The translations under genes and the position numbers were made by a program. Of a stretch of 63,711 bases of DNA, positions 38,615 through 48,645 are shown piece after piece. The stretch covers positions 1-63,711 of IMG/VR virus record IMGVR_UViG_3300021976_000012, one strand, 5' to 3'. A model generated the notes under the pieces. It did no database searches and was not told the origin of the DNA. It worked only from the letters and a program-made list of their open reading frames with translations. The stretch comes from a virus. Positions within the stretch are counted from its first letter, which is position 1; each line of letters opens with the position of its first letter.

Positions 38615-39181
38615 TTAAGATGTTTGCTGATAGGCAAATATAGTAACTGCAATTCCGTAGTCCGCTAGGTTGTTAGTCGGAACAAGGAAATAAACTTGGA
38701 ACTGGTAACTAGCCTGTTGTATTCCAACAACGGGATACATCACACCTGTCCCTGTGGAGTCTTGACAAAAATATGTTACTGGAACAATTAATTGTTCCCC
38801 CTCATATGGACTAAATCTGGTTACCGTAAGAATGTATTGATTACCAGAAGCACTGAAATGAGGTGCATTTTCTGGGTTTGGGTCCTGTGTCACGAACACG
38901 CGATTATAAGGAACTCCACTTAGTGTTGGTCCGGCAGGACCAGTAGGACCAGTAGGACCAGTAGGACCAGTAGAACCTTGTGGTCCAGTTTGATTCCAAT
39001 TCAATGCTGTCCAACCAGATGGACATGTTGCAGCAGAATCAATTACTCGCATTGATCCATCAGTGTTCTTTCTGCAACCATTAATAACACCACCTGGTCC
39101 AGGAATTGATGCATATGCAACACCACCAACTAGTAGTATGCTAAATGCAATTCCAATAATAAGTGTTAATCTACGCTTCAT
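38615..39181 (-). CDS. Secreted collagen-like protein, 188 aa
   Basis: Sec signal peptide (MKRRLTLIIGIAFSILLVGG, then VAYAS). Next IPGPGGVINGCRKNTDGSMR with two Cys and ALNWNQTGPQG is the N-terminal module of many actinobacterial exported collagen-like proteins. A short Gly-X-Y tract (GPTGPTGPTGPAGP) follows, then a beta-rich C-terminal domain. A signal peptide in a virion operon is odd; it may be a host-derived gene or an envelope-acting protein. ATG overlaps the upstream stop. Confidence 0.82.
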   Translation of the reverse strand: MKRRLTLIIGIAFSILLVGGVAYASIPGPGGVINGCRKNTDGSMRVIDSAATCPSGWTALNWNQTGPQGSTGPTGPTGPTGPAGPTLSGVPYNRVFVTQDPNPENAPHFSASGNQYILTVTRFSPYEGEQLIVPVTYFCQDSTGTGVMYPVVGIQQASYQFQVYFLVPTNNLADYGIAVTIFAYQQTS

Positions 39182-39528
39182 CGAGTCACTTCCAAACTTA
39201 ATGAGGCACTACCCTTTAGAATTCTTATTACGTTTGTAGTACTACTAAATATCTCTACGTCATAATAAGCAGTCGTAAAGGCTAGTGGAGTTGTAATATC
39301 GGCACCCACAGTTATCGTGACGATGCCTCCTGGACTGTTAATAGTAATCATACCATTTGCAGTATTAGCATCTAGCAATACTGTGGCTGATGTTTCGGTG
39401 GGACGAATCTGCATCCTACCTGAATAACCAGTTAGATCCTTGACAGTACCATCTTTGTTCCGAACTTGAACGTTACGTTCAAATTTGATTCCTTGCTCAA
39501 TTAGAATATCTAACTGAGTAGCTGGCAT
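39178..39528 (-). CDS. Tail-associated beta-sandwich protein, 116 aa
   Basis: IEQGIKFERNVQVRNKDGTV, KDLTGYSGRMQIRPTETSA... follows a pattern found in many small tail/baseplate upper proteins (BppU N-terminal-like). Probably part of the tail tip. Confidence 0.65.
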   Translation of the reverse strand: MPATQLDILIEQGIKFERNVQVRNKDGTVKDLTGYSGRMQIRPTETSATVLLDANTANGMITINSPGGIVTITVGADITTPLAFTTAYYDVEIFSSTTNVIRILKGSASLSLEVTR

Positions 39529-39544
39529 GTTATCACTTCATTCT

Positions 39545-40297
39545 CTATGATCCACTGCCAATGCCAATTGCCGACATTACACATACACCAACAGATCCAG
39601 CACCAGATGCGACTCTGGCCTCAATGTCAATCTCGAACTCGTCTAGGTGGTTTCCAGGCAAAATGAATGGTCCATATGTGAAGTGTCCTATACCGGTAGG
39701 TATGGTAAACGGAACTCCACCGAGAAGAGTATCGGTATCGGTTCCAGTGACTATTCGGAATCGAACTTCAGCAGTAGTGGATGTAACGTTGATTCTTACT
39801 CTGAACTGTACACGGGGATGCTGTTTACGCCATACTGCTCGTTGCAAACCAACGAATGTGCCACCTGATGTGGTGTCTAATGGTACACCGGTTATAGATA
39901 CGAACTGCCCAGCGAGATACGGTTTGTCCAAGCCCATGCCAGTGGTGCCGTCGTCAAGGAAGACGTAGTTGCCCTTGGCGTCCTGGATCGCGACGAACTC
40001 GAAGCCGAATAAGTTGCTGGCAACCTGAAAGGAGATAGTACCATCACGTCGCTTGAATACTGCTCGCTCTACTGGGCCAAACCCAGTTTCAATTTTGCCA
40101 ATCTCCAACAATGGAACGCCATTGTCGTGCAGTACCTTCAATCCACCAATTGCATCGAAGGTGACAGCGCCAGTACTAACACTAGAATTGGATAGCTGTG
40201 GAGTGCGTTCAAGTGCTGAGATACGTTTTTGTAGTGCAATAATCATATCGAGTAGATCTTGGTCTGATCTGTACCTGCCTTGTGTATTACTACCCAT
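39545..40297 (-). CDS. Tail tip protein with N-terminal coiled coil, 250 aa
   Basis: ATG 40297 (MGSNTQGRYRSDQDLLDMII) with GGAGACG; an earlier codon at 40312 is inside the upstream gene. The helix DLLDMIIALQKRISALERT is a trimer-type coiled coil, followed by GGLKVLHDNGVPLLEIG and beta domains. This architecture suits a trimeric tail fibre. Confidence 0.65.
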   Translation of the reverse strand: MGSNTQGRYRSDQDLLDMIIALQKRISALERTPQLSNSSVSTGAVTFDAIGGLKVLHDNGVPLLEIGKIETGFGPVERAVFKRRDGTISFQVASNLFGFEFVAIQDAKGNYVFLDDGTTGMGLDKPYLAGQFVSITGVPLDTTSGGTFVGLQRAVWRKQHPRVQFRVRINVTSTTAEVRFRIVTGTDTDTLLGGVPFTIPTGIGHFTYGPFILPGNHLDEFEIDIEARVASGAGSVGVCVMSAIGIGSGS

Positions 40298-41378
40298 TTT
40301 CGTCTCCTGCAAATATTATGGAAAACTCTTCTGTATTTTCAGAAGATTGTGGCTGTAAAGTCCACTTTGTAATACGAGCCGAGAAAGTAAAGCCTGAAGG
40401 AAAACGTGAATCCGTAATGACTAGGTTACATGCATCACCAAGTCCAAAGCTACCAAACTCTGGTACAACGTTTGCCTTCAAAGAAGGCTTTACGACTAGC
40501 ATAGGTGGACGACGAATAGTTCCCTCTTGAATACCAAAGCTATCAACTTGAGCTTGATTATCAATATCTTTACGTGAAGAAGTGATATCCCATCTTGGTG
40601 ATCCAGAGTCGAGTAAGTCTTGGTGCACATATTCGGTATAAATCATCGAAGTGCCTTCGCCAGATCCTAGTGTGAAGACATTTGTACCTGCATCCGTCAT
40701 CGACTCAGTGGCATAGTAGTTCAGAATGTTACCTGGATATTCAAATGTTAGCTGTCTAGGATCTGTAGTACCAATTGTTGGATGGCCAGCACGAAGGGTT
40801 TTAATGTAGTTACTACCAGACTTACCAATGTCAATGGTCCAGTCAAAGCCATCAGCCGAGTCTGCGAGGCTGGATATGATCTCATCATAGTATTTAAAGT
40901 CCGATGCTGCCACTACAACTGATTTAGGTATTACTGTTGGTGGTATCCCAGATGGAAGGTTAATGTTTAGGTTACGACTAGCAGTGGAATTCATCATGTC
41001 TGTCCACAGACTATTGAATATTATTAGCTGCTCTGTATTTGTAGATACGAAATCATTTCTAATCAATTGATGTGTAGGATAGTACTCGAAACTCTGCGCG
41101 TATAATTGTATTGTCTTGGCTTGGCTTTGGTACGTCCGACTCCAAACATAACCACCCCATACAGGTTGACCTTCTCGTTCACAAACAACAAAACACCGAC
41201 CTGGAATGGTTGCATCCATTAATGTCTGATTATCAAAACCAGTCATATCTAGATTGAATGAACCATCGAATCTCCCACCAACATTAAGCTCATTGTCCAT
41301 GTATGTTCCGAATAGAGGAATCTCTGCGATGATCGATTCTGTACGGAGTGATCCAAAAATGTATCTATATTCAGTCAT
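40290..41378 (-). CDS. Tail hub/minor tail protein (possibly Gp37-like), 362 aa
   Basis: Order and pattern (RCFVVCEREGQPVWGGYVW, FEYYPTHQLIRNDF, ADGFDWTID, DACNLVITDSRFPSGF...ARITKW) match siphovirus hub proteins of the ReqiPepy6 Gp37-like type, which sit below the distal tail protein. Assignment is from remembered family features. Confidence 0.65.
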   Translation of the reverse strand: MTEYRYIFGSLRTESIIAEIPLFGTYMDNELNVGGRFDGSFNLDMTGFDNQTLMDATIPGRCFVVCEREGQPVWGGYVWSRTYQSQAKTIQLYAQSFEYYPTHQLIRNDFVSTNTEQLIIFNSLWTDMMNSTASRNLNINLPSGIPPTVIPKSVVVAASDFKYYDEIISSLADSADGFDWTIDIGKSGSNYIKTLRAGHPTIGTTDPRQLTFEYPGNILNYYATESMTDAGTNVFTLGSGEGTSMIYTEYVHQDLLDSGSPRWDITSSRKDIDNQAQVDSFGIQEGTIRRPPMLVVKPSLKANVVPEFGSFGLGDACNLVITDSRFPSGFTFSARITKWTLQPQSSENTEEFSIIFAGDENG

Positions 41379-41712
41379 CGTATTGTCCTCTTATAGTCTC
41401 TGCAACTAAATCCTTTTTGCTTAATGTAAGTTTGCGTGCCCTAGTTAGTAGTCGTAGAGGCCACCAGGCAAAGATCACAAAGGCCATAAACAAGCTCAAA
41501 GTTACTATTCTACGCCCAGGCCAGTCACCCAAAATTAGATTTGCTAAAACTGAGCTGAACAGTGCTCCCATGTTAGCATATACAATCATCATGAAGCGAC
41601 CGGCTTCAGTGTGTCGCCAAGCTCCACCACTGAGAATGGCGTAACGTATCACGAAGGTAATGCATCCAAGAAGCCCTGTGGCAGTAATACTTCCTAGAAA
41701 CCATTGATACAT
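41371..41712 (-). CDS. Three-span membrane protein, 113 aa
   Basis: Hydrophobic segments at about 3-27, 40-62 and 68-88 (FLGSITATGLLGCITFVI; MMIVYANMGALFSSVLANLI; VTLSLFMAFVIFAWWPL), basic C-terminus. Membrane proteins in this place of actinophage tail operons are often holin-like; the role is unproven. Coupled to the upstream gene (TAATG-type overlap). Confidence 0.65.
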   Translation of the reverse strand: MYQWFLGSITATGLLGCITFVIRYAILSGGAWRHTEAGRFMMIVYANMGALFSSVLANLILGDWPGRRIVTLSLFMAFVIFAWWPLRLLTRARKLTLSKKDLVAETIRGQYDD

Positions 41713-41891
41713 TAGTTGCGCACCCCCAATGCCTTCATTATGTCACTAGCTAACCCGTTTTCGCGAACTATTTTACTCGTACGGCGAGAAAGGTCATTCA
41801 CCCTCTTATCATCGTTAAGCACCTTTTCGAGCCGTTCTTGAGCTTGCACCACCGCTTTAGATGGTTTTGGCTTGCTCCACGGCCATCTCAC
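41712..41891 (-). CDS. Small charged helical protein, 59 aa
   Basis: GTG at 41891 overlaps the TGA of the upstream gene. VRWPWSKPKPSKAVVQAQER then LEKVLNDDKRVNDLSRRTSK: basic, helical, no membrane span. Forms a three-gene coupled cassette with its membrane neighbours. Confidence 0.6.
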   Translation of the reverse strand: MRWPWSKPKPSKAVVQAQERLEKVLNDDKRVNDLSRRTSKIVRENGLASDIMKALGVRN

Positions 41892-42157
41892 GATATGGGC
41901 CTCGATTCTTTGCCTGTCTTCTTTATATCCTCCAACATATGAACGATAACTTCATTCTGATTAATGAGCTTATCGAATTGTTCATCACGTTTTGCTAGTG
42001 TAGCCTTAAGATAATCGTTCTCTTCCCTCTTGTCCTTGATTCGTTGGTTGTGAGTCCATCTTGGAATTAATCCGCCAAGGAAAACCAGCATAAAGCAGGC
42101 ACTCGCCAACCCCCAAGGACCTAAGGTACCTAATACCGATTCCGTTGGCAATGTCAT
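41888..42157 (-). CDS. Single-span membrane protein with coiled coil, 89 aa
   Basis: Span at about 14-31 (PWGLASACFMLVFLGGLI), then KREENDYLKATLAKRDEQFD heptads. Such proteins occur as holin accessories or spanin-like factors in actinophages; the role here is inferred only. Confidence 0.65.
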   Translation of the reverse strand: MTLPTESVLGTLGPWGLASACFMLVFLGGLIPRWTHNQRIKDKREENDYLKATLAKRDEQFDKLINQNEVIVHMLEDIKKTGKESRPIS

Positions 42158-42163
42158 CCTCTC

Positions 42164-43258
42164 TTATACTGGAATTGCCTCAGTAACAGCTATACGGTAC
42201 TGTGCGTTACCATTAGCAGATATGGTTACTGTTCCAGATCCACTAAAAAAGTTGATGTACAATCCAACAGAGTAGGTTCCACTAGCTGAGGCAACAAACT
42301 CACTAATAAAGGTGAAGTTGTCTGACGTCGAGGTGTCACTTGGGACTGCATATGTTATTGCATTTGTTGTGGTAGCACTACCTGCAACAGGTGGTCCAGA
42401 ACCGGCTACATGTTTCCCTTGAAGAATGGCCTGACTACCAGCAACTGATCCCTTAATTCTAGAAGTAACCGTCAGAATGTATGTATTACCAACTTCGGCA
42501 GTGAATGTCATTGGGCCTATGACTCCAGAAACGCCAGCATTGGTGACTGCATCGCCTCCAGTATAGTAAGCTACACCAGCGAGGTACTTACGCTTGGAAA
42601 GCTCGACCCACGACGTACCACCATCGTAGGTTACATACGTTCTGTTGTTGTCCCACTGAGTAATGATCTGCCCAAAGGCAACAGTACCAGCTGCGGGTCG
42701 CGTTGTAGAGGTACAAAGGATCGAGCCCTGATCTATCCATATACGCTTGTCAGTAATATTCGCAGTGGTAATCGTTGAGACAGCAGCACCAACTGCAATC
42801 TGTGCAAGAGTTAGTGAGTTGTCAGGGGCAGTAGGAACTACCGGTGATCCAGATGGAGTACCAGCAACAACTACTATTGAACATGTATTAACTGCTCCTG
42901 AATATTGACTATCTTGAACTTTAATACAAACTATGTCGATGCGAGCTAGTGTTGCATGTGCCGCAGTTACCGATACAGTAACGTCAGCATCATTCAAAAC
43001 GCCATAGGCACCTTGCGAAGCATTTTCACTACCTGGTACCCATGCAACACCAGATCTGACAATAACTGCCATTGATGGTGAACCAGTTTGTATTACTACA
43101 AGCTTATTACCTAGTGCATGATGACATCCACCGCGACTCACTAGAGAACCGGAAACCCTAGTACCAGCAGCAAGTCCTGAGATGTAATTGCGCATCTGAA
43201 CTGCCGTGTTAGTAGCACCAGAGTTCTGCAACCATCCAGGAGGAACGAACAATGACAT
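42164..43258 (-). CDS. Minor tail protein, 364 aa
   Basis: MSLFVPPGWLQNSGATNTAV...RSGVAWVPGSENASQGAYGV...VSVTAAHATLARIDIVCIKV is the N-terminal pattern of a common minor tail family; LAQIAVGAAVSTITTANITD also fits. The C-terminal half is a beta domain (ILTVTSRIKGS...) likely exposed for binding. Confidence 0.75.
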   Translation of the reverse strand: MSLFVPPGWLQNSGATNTAVQMRNYISGLAAGTRVSGSLVSRGGCHHALGNKLVVIQTGSPSMAVIVRSGVAWVPGSENASQGAYGVLNDADVTVSVTAAHATLARIDIVCIKVQDSQYSGAVNTCSIVVVAGTPSGSPVVPTAPDNSLTLAQIAVGAAVSTITTANITDKRIWIDQGSILCTSTTRPAAGTVAFGQIITQWDNNRTYVTYDGGTSWVELSKRKYLAGVAYYTGGDAVTNAGVSGVIGPMTFTAEVGNTYILTVTSRIKGSVAGSQAILQGKHVAGSGPPVAGSATTTNAITYAVPSDTSTSDNFTFISEFVASASGTYSVGLYINFFSGSGTVTISANGNAQYRIAVTEAIPV

Positions 43259-43261
43259 TCT

Positions 43262-45229
43262 TTACCTCCATGCATTTCTGTAACTAATAGTGAGTGAACC
43301 CACAGGTGTAGCGGCACCAGCAAATATTACATCATCAATCCATACAGACTGACCTGTTGGAGTTCCAGATATTGTCGGACCAAATCTAGCAAAAGCTGCA
43401 CCAATAGGAGCGGTTCCAACTATCGATCTAGAAGACCAAGTAGCTGCTGGGAGAGCAGTGTTGGCACCATCACTATTTGTACTTATATAAACATCTAGAG
43501 CATCATACCAGTCAATAGCACAACCAAAATTCGCCCAACCAGCAGTAGAACGTCCCCACAGGGTTAGGCTACATGATTGCCCAGTTGTAACTGGCAATTT
43601 GCGTCTGACAATAGCTTGACTAGGTGATCCGATAACAGTCATAAATCCTGAAAGTGTTCCTCCGTGTGCTTGCACAGCAGAGGACACAAACGTTGCACTA
43701 CCAAAAGCGTCCCAGTCACTTACGTCACCATCTTCAAAATCATCTGTGACAGTCATAATGCCGGAACCTGAAGCACCACCAAATCTGATGAAAGTACTAC
43801 CAGTGTCTAACAGGAACCAATCCGCATTAGTCATAGCTCCACGAACGTTAGTAACACCATTAAGAATTGCCGTCCTGTTATCCAGGTCCAGAACAATTGA
43901 GTCACCAACAGCCAGATCATAGTCAAATCTTATGATCTTGCCGTTAGTATCATTAACAATAATAGGATCAGATACTGGTCCGTTAATAGTCATCAGTGCT
44001 GGAGTAGGTCTGTTACCTGAGACCGTAACACTGCTACCATTTGGCAAGACCACTGCACCGAAGTTTATTGGGAATGCAAATCCTGAATCATCATTTATAG
44101 ATAGGTTATCCCATACGAAGGACTGCGGTAGGCTATTCGTATTACCTGTAGTCAAGAAGGACGAAACACGAAGATTGCCAGCAGCGGTAATACTAGAATC
44201 AACTGCACTAACCAACCATGATGTAGGTTCTACTTGACCAAAAAGCCATGCTTTAGCCCAAATCTGAGTACCTATTGCTTGAAATCTAATATTAATCTTA
44301 TTTGCAGGAACAACACCAGGAGCTACTGTAGCTGCGGCTATGGTTGTAGTCACACCAGCAACTACCTTAACTAGTTCAAGGGTGACAGTATTAGCGACTT
44401 TTCTTGCAACATTTAGTCGATAGTGATTGCTAGCATCCACAAACCTTATGTCGTAAAAATCTACAAAGTCCTGAGTCAGTGGTGCTGCTGCCAAAGTACT
44501 GTCATCGCTAGTTCTTAGATCTTGATCAACGAGCGCAATTGAACCCAATACTATTGAGTGAGTAGCATTAACCGCAGTATGAGCTATACGAGCGTCTGTT
44601 CCTGTTGCAGAGAAATCAGCCGCTGTACCAGCAGTTATAGTCCAGACTTGTAATGTATCCGACGTACCCCAGTTGCTTGATACAGTACGTGTAAAGGTAT
44701 CTAAGACAACTGGAGTGAAAGTTGGAGTGAAACTAAAACCTGTCGTAACGAGTCCACCGAATGTAACGGTTGAACTCTGTAACAAATTATCATATATACG
44801 AGGATCTTCAGCGTACATTAAAAATTGAATTGCAGTCATACCAAGACGACGAGCAGTATCCCAGTCGAATCTAACTCCGCGAGGTTTAACAAAAATTACT
44901 CGCTCTGCAACTCCAGTAGATTTAAAGTAAAATGGAATTGGACTAGTTACTGGACCAAAATTTGCTTTTAGTGAATCCAAGTATGGTTCAACATTATTGA
45001 TGGTGCCAAAAGCAGTACCTTCTAAAGCTATCTCTCTACCCTGCTCGAATTCAGCATCAATGAATCCACCATCTTGACCCTCATGGTCACGAACTGTTTC
45101 ACGATATGGTGCGGAATCCAAACCAGATACTTTTTCTATATCTACATATGGAGTAGCAATATCTGACCCGTTTAATCTGACTCCAGTATTATTCAACTGG
45201 AATTCGTAGTCAGAAAGCCCAATAGTCAT
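43262..45229 (-). CDS. Distal tail-type minor tail protein with lectin-like insert, 655 aa
   Basis: N-terminal about 1-145 matches siphovirus distal tail proteins (DYEFQLNNTGVRLNGSD, EGQDGGFIDAEFEQGREIAL, ARRLGMTAIQFLMYAEDPRI). A large central insert (about 170-380) and a later segment (DDFEDGDVSDWDAFGSATFV) look like carbohydrate-binding jelly rolls. Directly downstream of the tape measure, as expected. Confidence 0.82.
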   Translation of the reverse strand: MTIGLSDYEFQLNNTGVRLNGSDIATPYVDIEKVSGLDSAPYRETVRDHEGQDGGFIDAEFEQGREIALEGTAFGTINNVEPYLDSLKANFGPVTSPIPFYFKSTGVAERVIFVKPRGVRFDWDTARRLGMTAIQFLMYAEDPRIYDNLLQSSTVTFGGLVTTGFSFTPTFTPVVLDTFTRTVSSNWGTSDTLQVWTITAGTAADFSATGTDARIAHTAVNATHSIVLGSIALVDQDLRTSDDSTLAAAPLTQDFVDFYDIRFVDASNHYRLNVARKVANTVTLELVKVVAGVTTTIAAATVAPGVVPANKINIRFQAIGTQIWAKAWLFGQVEPTSWLVSAVDSSITAAGNLRVSSFLTTGNTNSLPQSFVWDNLSINDDSGFAFPINFGAVVLPNGSSVTVSGNRPTPALMTINGPVSDPIIVNDTNGKIIRFDYDLAVGDSIVLDLDNRTAILNGVTNVRGAMTNADWFLLDTGSTFIRFGGASGSGIMTVTDDFEDGDVSDWDAFGSATFVSSAVQAHGGTLSGFMTVIGSPSQAIVRRKLPVTTGQSCSLTLWGRSTAGWANFGCAIDWYDALDVYISTNSDGANTALPAATWSSRSIVGTAPIGAAFARFGPTISGTPTGQSVWIDDVIFAGAATPVGSLTISYRNAWR

Positions 45230-48200
45230 TAAGACCTTCCTCCCAGGAGCCAGCCTAGCTCTGATGCATGACGACGTGGATTAATTTCTTGTGTATTGAT
45301 AATGATTTGCTGATTGATATTCTTACCTGTGGATACTCCAGCAGTCAAACTTGGTGTCGCAATACCTGAGGCAGTAGATGCAAGATTAGATACATTAGCA
45401 ATTAAACTAATCTTGCTATTAATACCTTGTTCCAACTGCTTCACTAAGTTTTGACCAGCATAGTACATGCCACCCTTACCCGATAACGGACCAATCTTGG
45501 CAGGTGAGTGTGGGAAGTGGTCTTTGATGAATCCAGTAACCTTATCAATAGCGCCACCAAGATTCTTAATACCACTTGTAATACCATCAATCAATCCTTG
45601 GATAAGATTTTTACCAGCATTGAACAGCCAACTACCAATACCAGAGAAGAAGTTTCTAATCGTATTCCAAGTATTGACAACTGCACCCCACACTGCAAGA
45701 AGCCGTTCTCCGATAACATTTGATAATGTCATCCAGATGGCTCTAGCATTAGCAACAATGCCGTTCCAAACACCACTCAGGTAGCTAGTAATAGCCGCCC
45801 AGGTACCTGTAGCAGCACTCTTAATTGTATTCCACGCACCAGTGAAGAATGCAACCAAACCATTCCATACCACAGCAGCTACTGTAACTATCGCAGCCCA
45901 GATCGCTTTTAGATATGGGAATATAGCATCCCAAATTGCATGTACTATATTGCTAACAAAATTCCAAGCATTATTCCATGCTGTCTTAATTAGTTCTAGA
46001 CCCCATAGGACCACGAACATAATAGAAGCAATAGCCAGCTTGATTATAGATACAATCAAGTTCCATATTGCAATAACTAGTTGACCAATTGGACCATTCC
46101 AGTATGAACTCCACATTGAACTAAACCAAGCTGAGAAGGAATTCCATACACCTACAATGGTATTCCAAACACCGGTGAAGAAGCTAACAATTCCATTCCA
46201 AATAGTCACGAAGAAGTCAGATATCGCTTGCCAAGTAGTCTTAGCAACTCCTACTAACCAACCCCATGCCTTTGGTACTTCAGTGCCAAACCACTTTACT
46301 ATTGCTTTAACAGCTTCGACTAGTAGAATTATTGCCCCAATAACTATAGCAATAACTGCGGCGACTGCTAAGAACGCAACCACCACAGGACCGGCTAGAA
46401 TCAGGGCGAGGATTCCTCCTGCAATCAATCCTATCTTTAATAGCCACTTGGTAAACCACGCCAGTGCAGAAATAACACCCTTAATAGTATCTTCATGGTC
46501 GTGGTAGAACTTAGTTAGTTTTTCAATGGCTGGAATAACAACACTTTTTATTAAGCTGGCTAGAATCTTGAATGCAAGAACTACTCCATCTTTAATGTTG
46601 TTTCCAAGTTCCATTGCTGCTTTGAACATTTGACCTTGAATGAAGCTTTCTAGATCTCTTAATACTGGCATTACTTTGTCTCGAACTATATCTGATAGAG
46701 ATGTGAAAGCCGGCTGCATGTACTTTTCCCATGCATCCCTTATTGCTTGTCCAGTTGGTATTATGTAGTTCTTCCAAAAGTCTTGTAGTCTAGCGCCGGT
46801 ATCACTAATTATGCCACGGAAAGTAGCACTCTTAGCCCACGCTATACCAATCGCAGTAGCAAAGATTGCAAATGCTGCTGTTACTGCTGCTAGAATACCG
46901 ACAGTAATGAATAGAGCCGATCCTGCTACTACTACAGCAGCAACAAATGCAGTTATTGTTCCTAGTATTAGTAGTGCGATACCACCAAAGATAGATAGTC
47001 CTACTGCTAGCGCCATAATTGTAGCAATAACTTTTTGAACCTTTGGATCAAGCTTGTTGAACCAATCGAACAATCCACCCAAGACAGCAACAACTTTGAT
47101 GAAGACTGGAATTAAAGCTTCTCCGGCCTTGATCTTTAATGTTTGCCACTTGTTCGCAAGTAGTTCCGATTTAGCCGCAGCAGTATCTGCCATAATAGAA
47201 TAGGCTTGTTCGAATGATCCAGATTCTGTTGACATAGTTTGGAAAATGCTCTTGAATAGTTCCAAGTTTCCGGGTGTAAGCAACATGTTCTGTAGGAATC
47301 TTCGAGCCTCAATGGTTCCACCAGCACCCTTGAACACATCAAGGATTGTTGCAATCTTATCTGCTGGTGGTACCTTTTCTAGTGCTGTACGGAACTCTAA
47401 TAGAACATCAATCATTGGTCTGAAGTGACCTGTAGCATCTAGAGCATTAACACCAAGTGCTTTCATGGCTGTAACGGCTTTTGGATTAGACATAGCATCC
47501 ATAGCACGAGACACAGCAGTACCAGATCGAGCCGCAGAAATACCCATACGAGTAGTAACAGCTAGAGCAGCAGTCATCATTTCAACAGACTGACCAGCAC
47601 GTACTGCCGATGGAGACACTAGACCAATTCTCTGGGTCCATTCCTCATATGTACCAACACCTTCCTTAACCAACTGGAACTGCAAATCCATAAGGTGGTT
47701 AACAGAAGTTATTGGTAGTTGGAATGCGTTCATGATACCAATGGTAGCTCTAGATGCATTGCTAATATCAGTCTGACCAGCAACAGCAGCTTTAGCGAAT
47801 GTTCTTAGTAGACTTTCCGCATCCTTAGCTCCAACTTCCATGGATGAGAAGATGTCGAACAATGCCGGCTGAATTTGATCAAATGACACACCAATACTAT
47901 TTGCTACTCTAAAACCAATATCCTCAATGTCCTTTAATGACGTTGCGAATTTATCAACCTGAGTACGAGTTAGTGATGATTGCTTTTGGTAATCAATAGC
48001 ACTATTCACAAGACTCTTCAGTCCCATTGTGCCAATGACACCAGCAGCAAGCATACCGGTACCTGCTGCAATCATTGTTGCAGAAGCACCACCGAGAGCA
48101 GTACTCAGTTTCTGAGCACTAACTCTACTCTCCTCAAGGGAAGCTCTGTGGATTCTTGACTGAGAGATCTCTTTATCAATAGCAGAAATGCGATTCATTG

Positions 48201-48414
48201 TTGCAATTTGATCTGCTTTAGAAGCACCAGTCATACGTTGCATGGCTAGTTGGTTTCTTAAAGCTGATCTAGCACCCTGCAAGTTCGCCTGTTGAACACT
48301 ATCGCCAACCATACGAATGTCTCTAGAGAACGAACGCATGGCCCGTGTACCTTCATCACGGGCCTTGAGAACGAGCCATAGATCGCGTGTCGCACTGAAT
48401 GGCATTCTATCCAA
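45229..48414 (-). CDS. Tape measure protein, 1061 aa
   Basis: Longest gene of the operon. N-terminal coiled-coil and TP901-type core (SSMEVGAKDAESLLRTFAKA), strongly hydrophobic spans at about 455-525 and 655-705, a Trp-rich amphipathic repeat region (about 720-930: WNGIVSFFTGVWNTIV and relatives), and the C-terminal FPHSPAKIGPLSGKGGMYYA often seen in actinophage tape measures. Sets tail length and helps DNA entry. Confidence 0.93.
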   Translation of the reverse strand: MDRMPFSATRDLWLVLKARDEGTRAMRSFSRDIRMVGDSVQQANLQGARSALRNQLAMQRMTGASKADQIATMNRISAIDKEISQSRIHRASLEESRVSAQKLSTALGGASATMIAAGTGMLAAGVIGTMGLKSLVNSAIDYQKQSSLTRTQVDKFATSLKDIEDIGFRVANSIGVSFDQIQPALFDIFSSMEVGAKDAESLLRTFAKAAVAGQTDISNASRATIGIMNAFQLPITSVNHLMDLQFQLVKEGVGTYEEWTQRIGLVSPSAVRAGQSVEMMTAALAVTTRMGISAARSGTAVSRAMDAMSNPKAVTAMKALGVNALDATGHFRPMIDVLLEFRTALEKVPPADKIATILDVFKGAGGTIEARRFLQNMLLTPGNLELFKSIFQTMSTESGSFEQAYSIMADTAAAKSELLANKWQTLKIKAGEALIPVFIKVVAVLGGLFDWFNKLDPKVQKVIATIMALAVGLSIFGGIALLILGTITAFVAAVVVAGSALFITVGILAAVTAAFAIFATAIGIAWAKSATFRGIISDTGARLQDFWKNYIIPTGQAIRDAWEKYMQPAFTSLSDIVRDKVMPVLRDLESFIQGQMFKAAMELGNNIKDGVVLAFKILASLIKSVVIPAIEKLTKFYHDHEDTIKGVISALAWFTKWLLKIGLIAGGILALILAGPVVVAFLAVAAVIAIVIGAIILLVEAVKAIVKWFGTEVPKAWGWLVGVAKTTWQAISDFFVTIWNGIVSFFTGVWNTIVGVWNSFSAWFSSMWSSYWNGPIGQLVIAIWNLIVSIIKLAIASIMFVVLWGLELIKTAWNNAWNFVSNIVHAIWDAIFPYLKAIWAAIVTVAAVVWNGLVAFFTGAWNTIKSAATGTWAAITSYLSGVWNGIVANARAIWMTLSNVIGERLLAVWGAVVNTWNTIRNFFSGIGSWLFNAGKNLIQGLIDGITSGIKNLGGAIDKVTGFIKDHFPHSPAKIGPLSGKGGMYYAGQNLVKQLEQGINSKISLIANVSNLASTASGIATPSLTAGVSTGKNINQQIIINTQEINPRRHASELGWLLGGRS

Positions 48415-48645
48415 CTATCTCTTAGCAGCATTGGCCTTCGCTTGGTCAAGCTCCGCTCGCTCATTCTGGCACATTGTGGTATATTGTAGTACATACATGA
48501 ATAGTTTATCTTGATCTAATAATCCACCAGCTCTTGGCAAGGTACTATATTTTTCACACATGTTTACTATGTTTAATATAGTTATTACTTCTGGAGAAGC
48601 TTCTTTCTTCTTTGCTACTACCACCTTTCTTATTTCAGTTAGGAG
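48415..48645 (-). CDS. Tail assembly chaperone GT extension (reached by -1 frameshift)
   Basis: An open frame continues leftward from the slippery site and ends immediately before the tape measure. It encodes LLTEIRKVVVAKKKEASPEV...RAGGLLDQDKLFMYVL...AELDQAKANAAKR. A GTG at 48624 exists, but the frame is open from the slip site, so the product is expected as the C-terminal part of a G-T fusion (about 207 or 251 aa depending on G start). Confidence 0.8.
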   Translation of the reverse strand, partial: LLTEIRKVVVAKKKEASPEVITILNIVNMCEKYSTLPRAGGLLDQDKLFMYVLQYTTMCQNERAELDQAKANAAKR

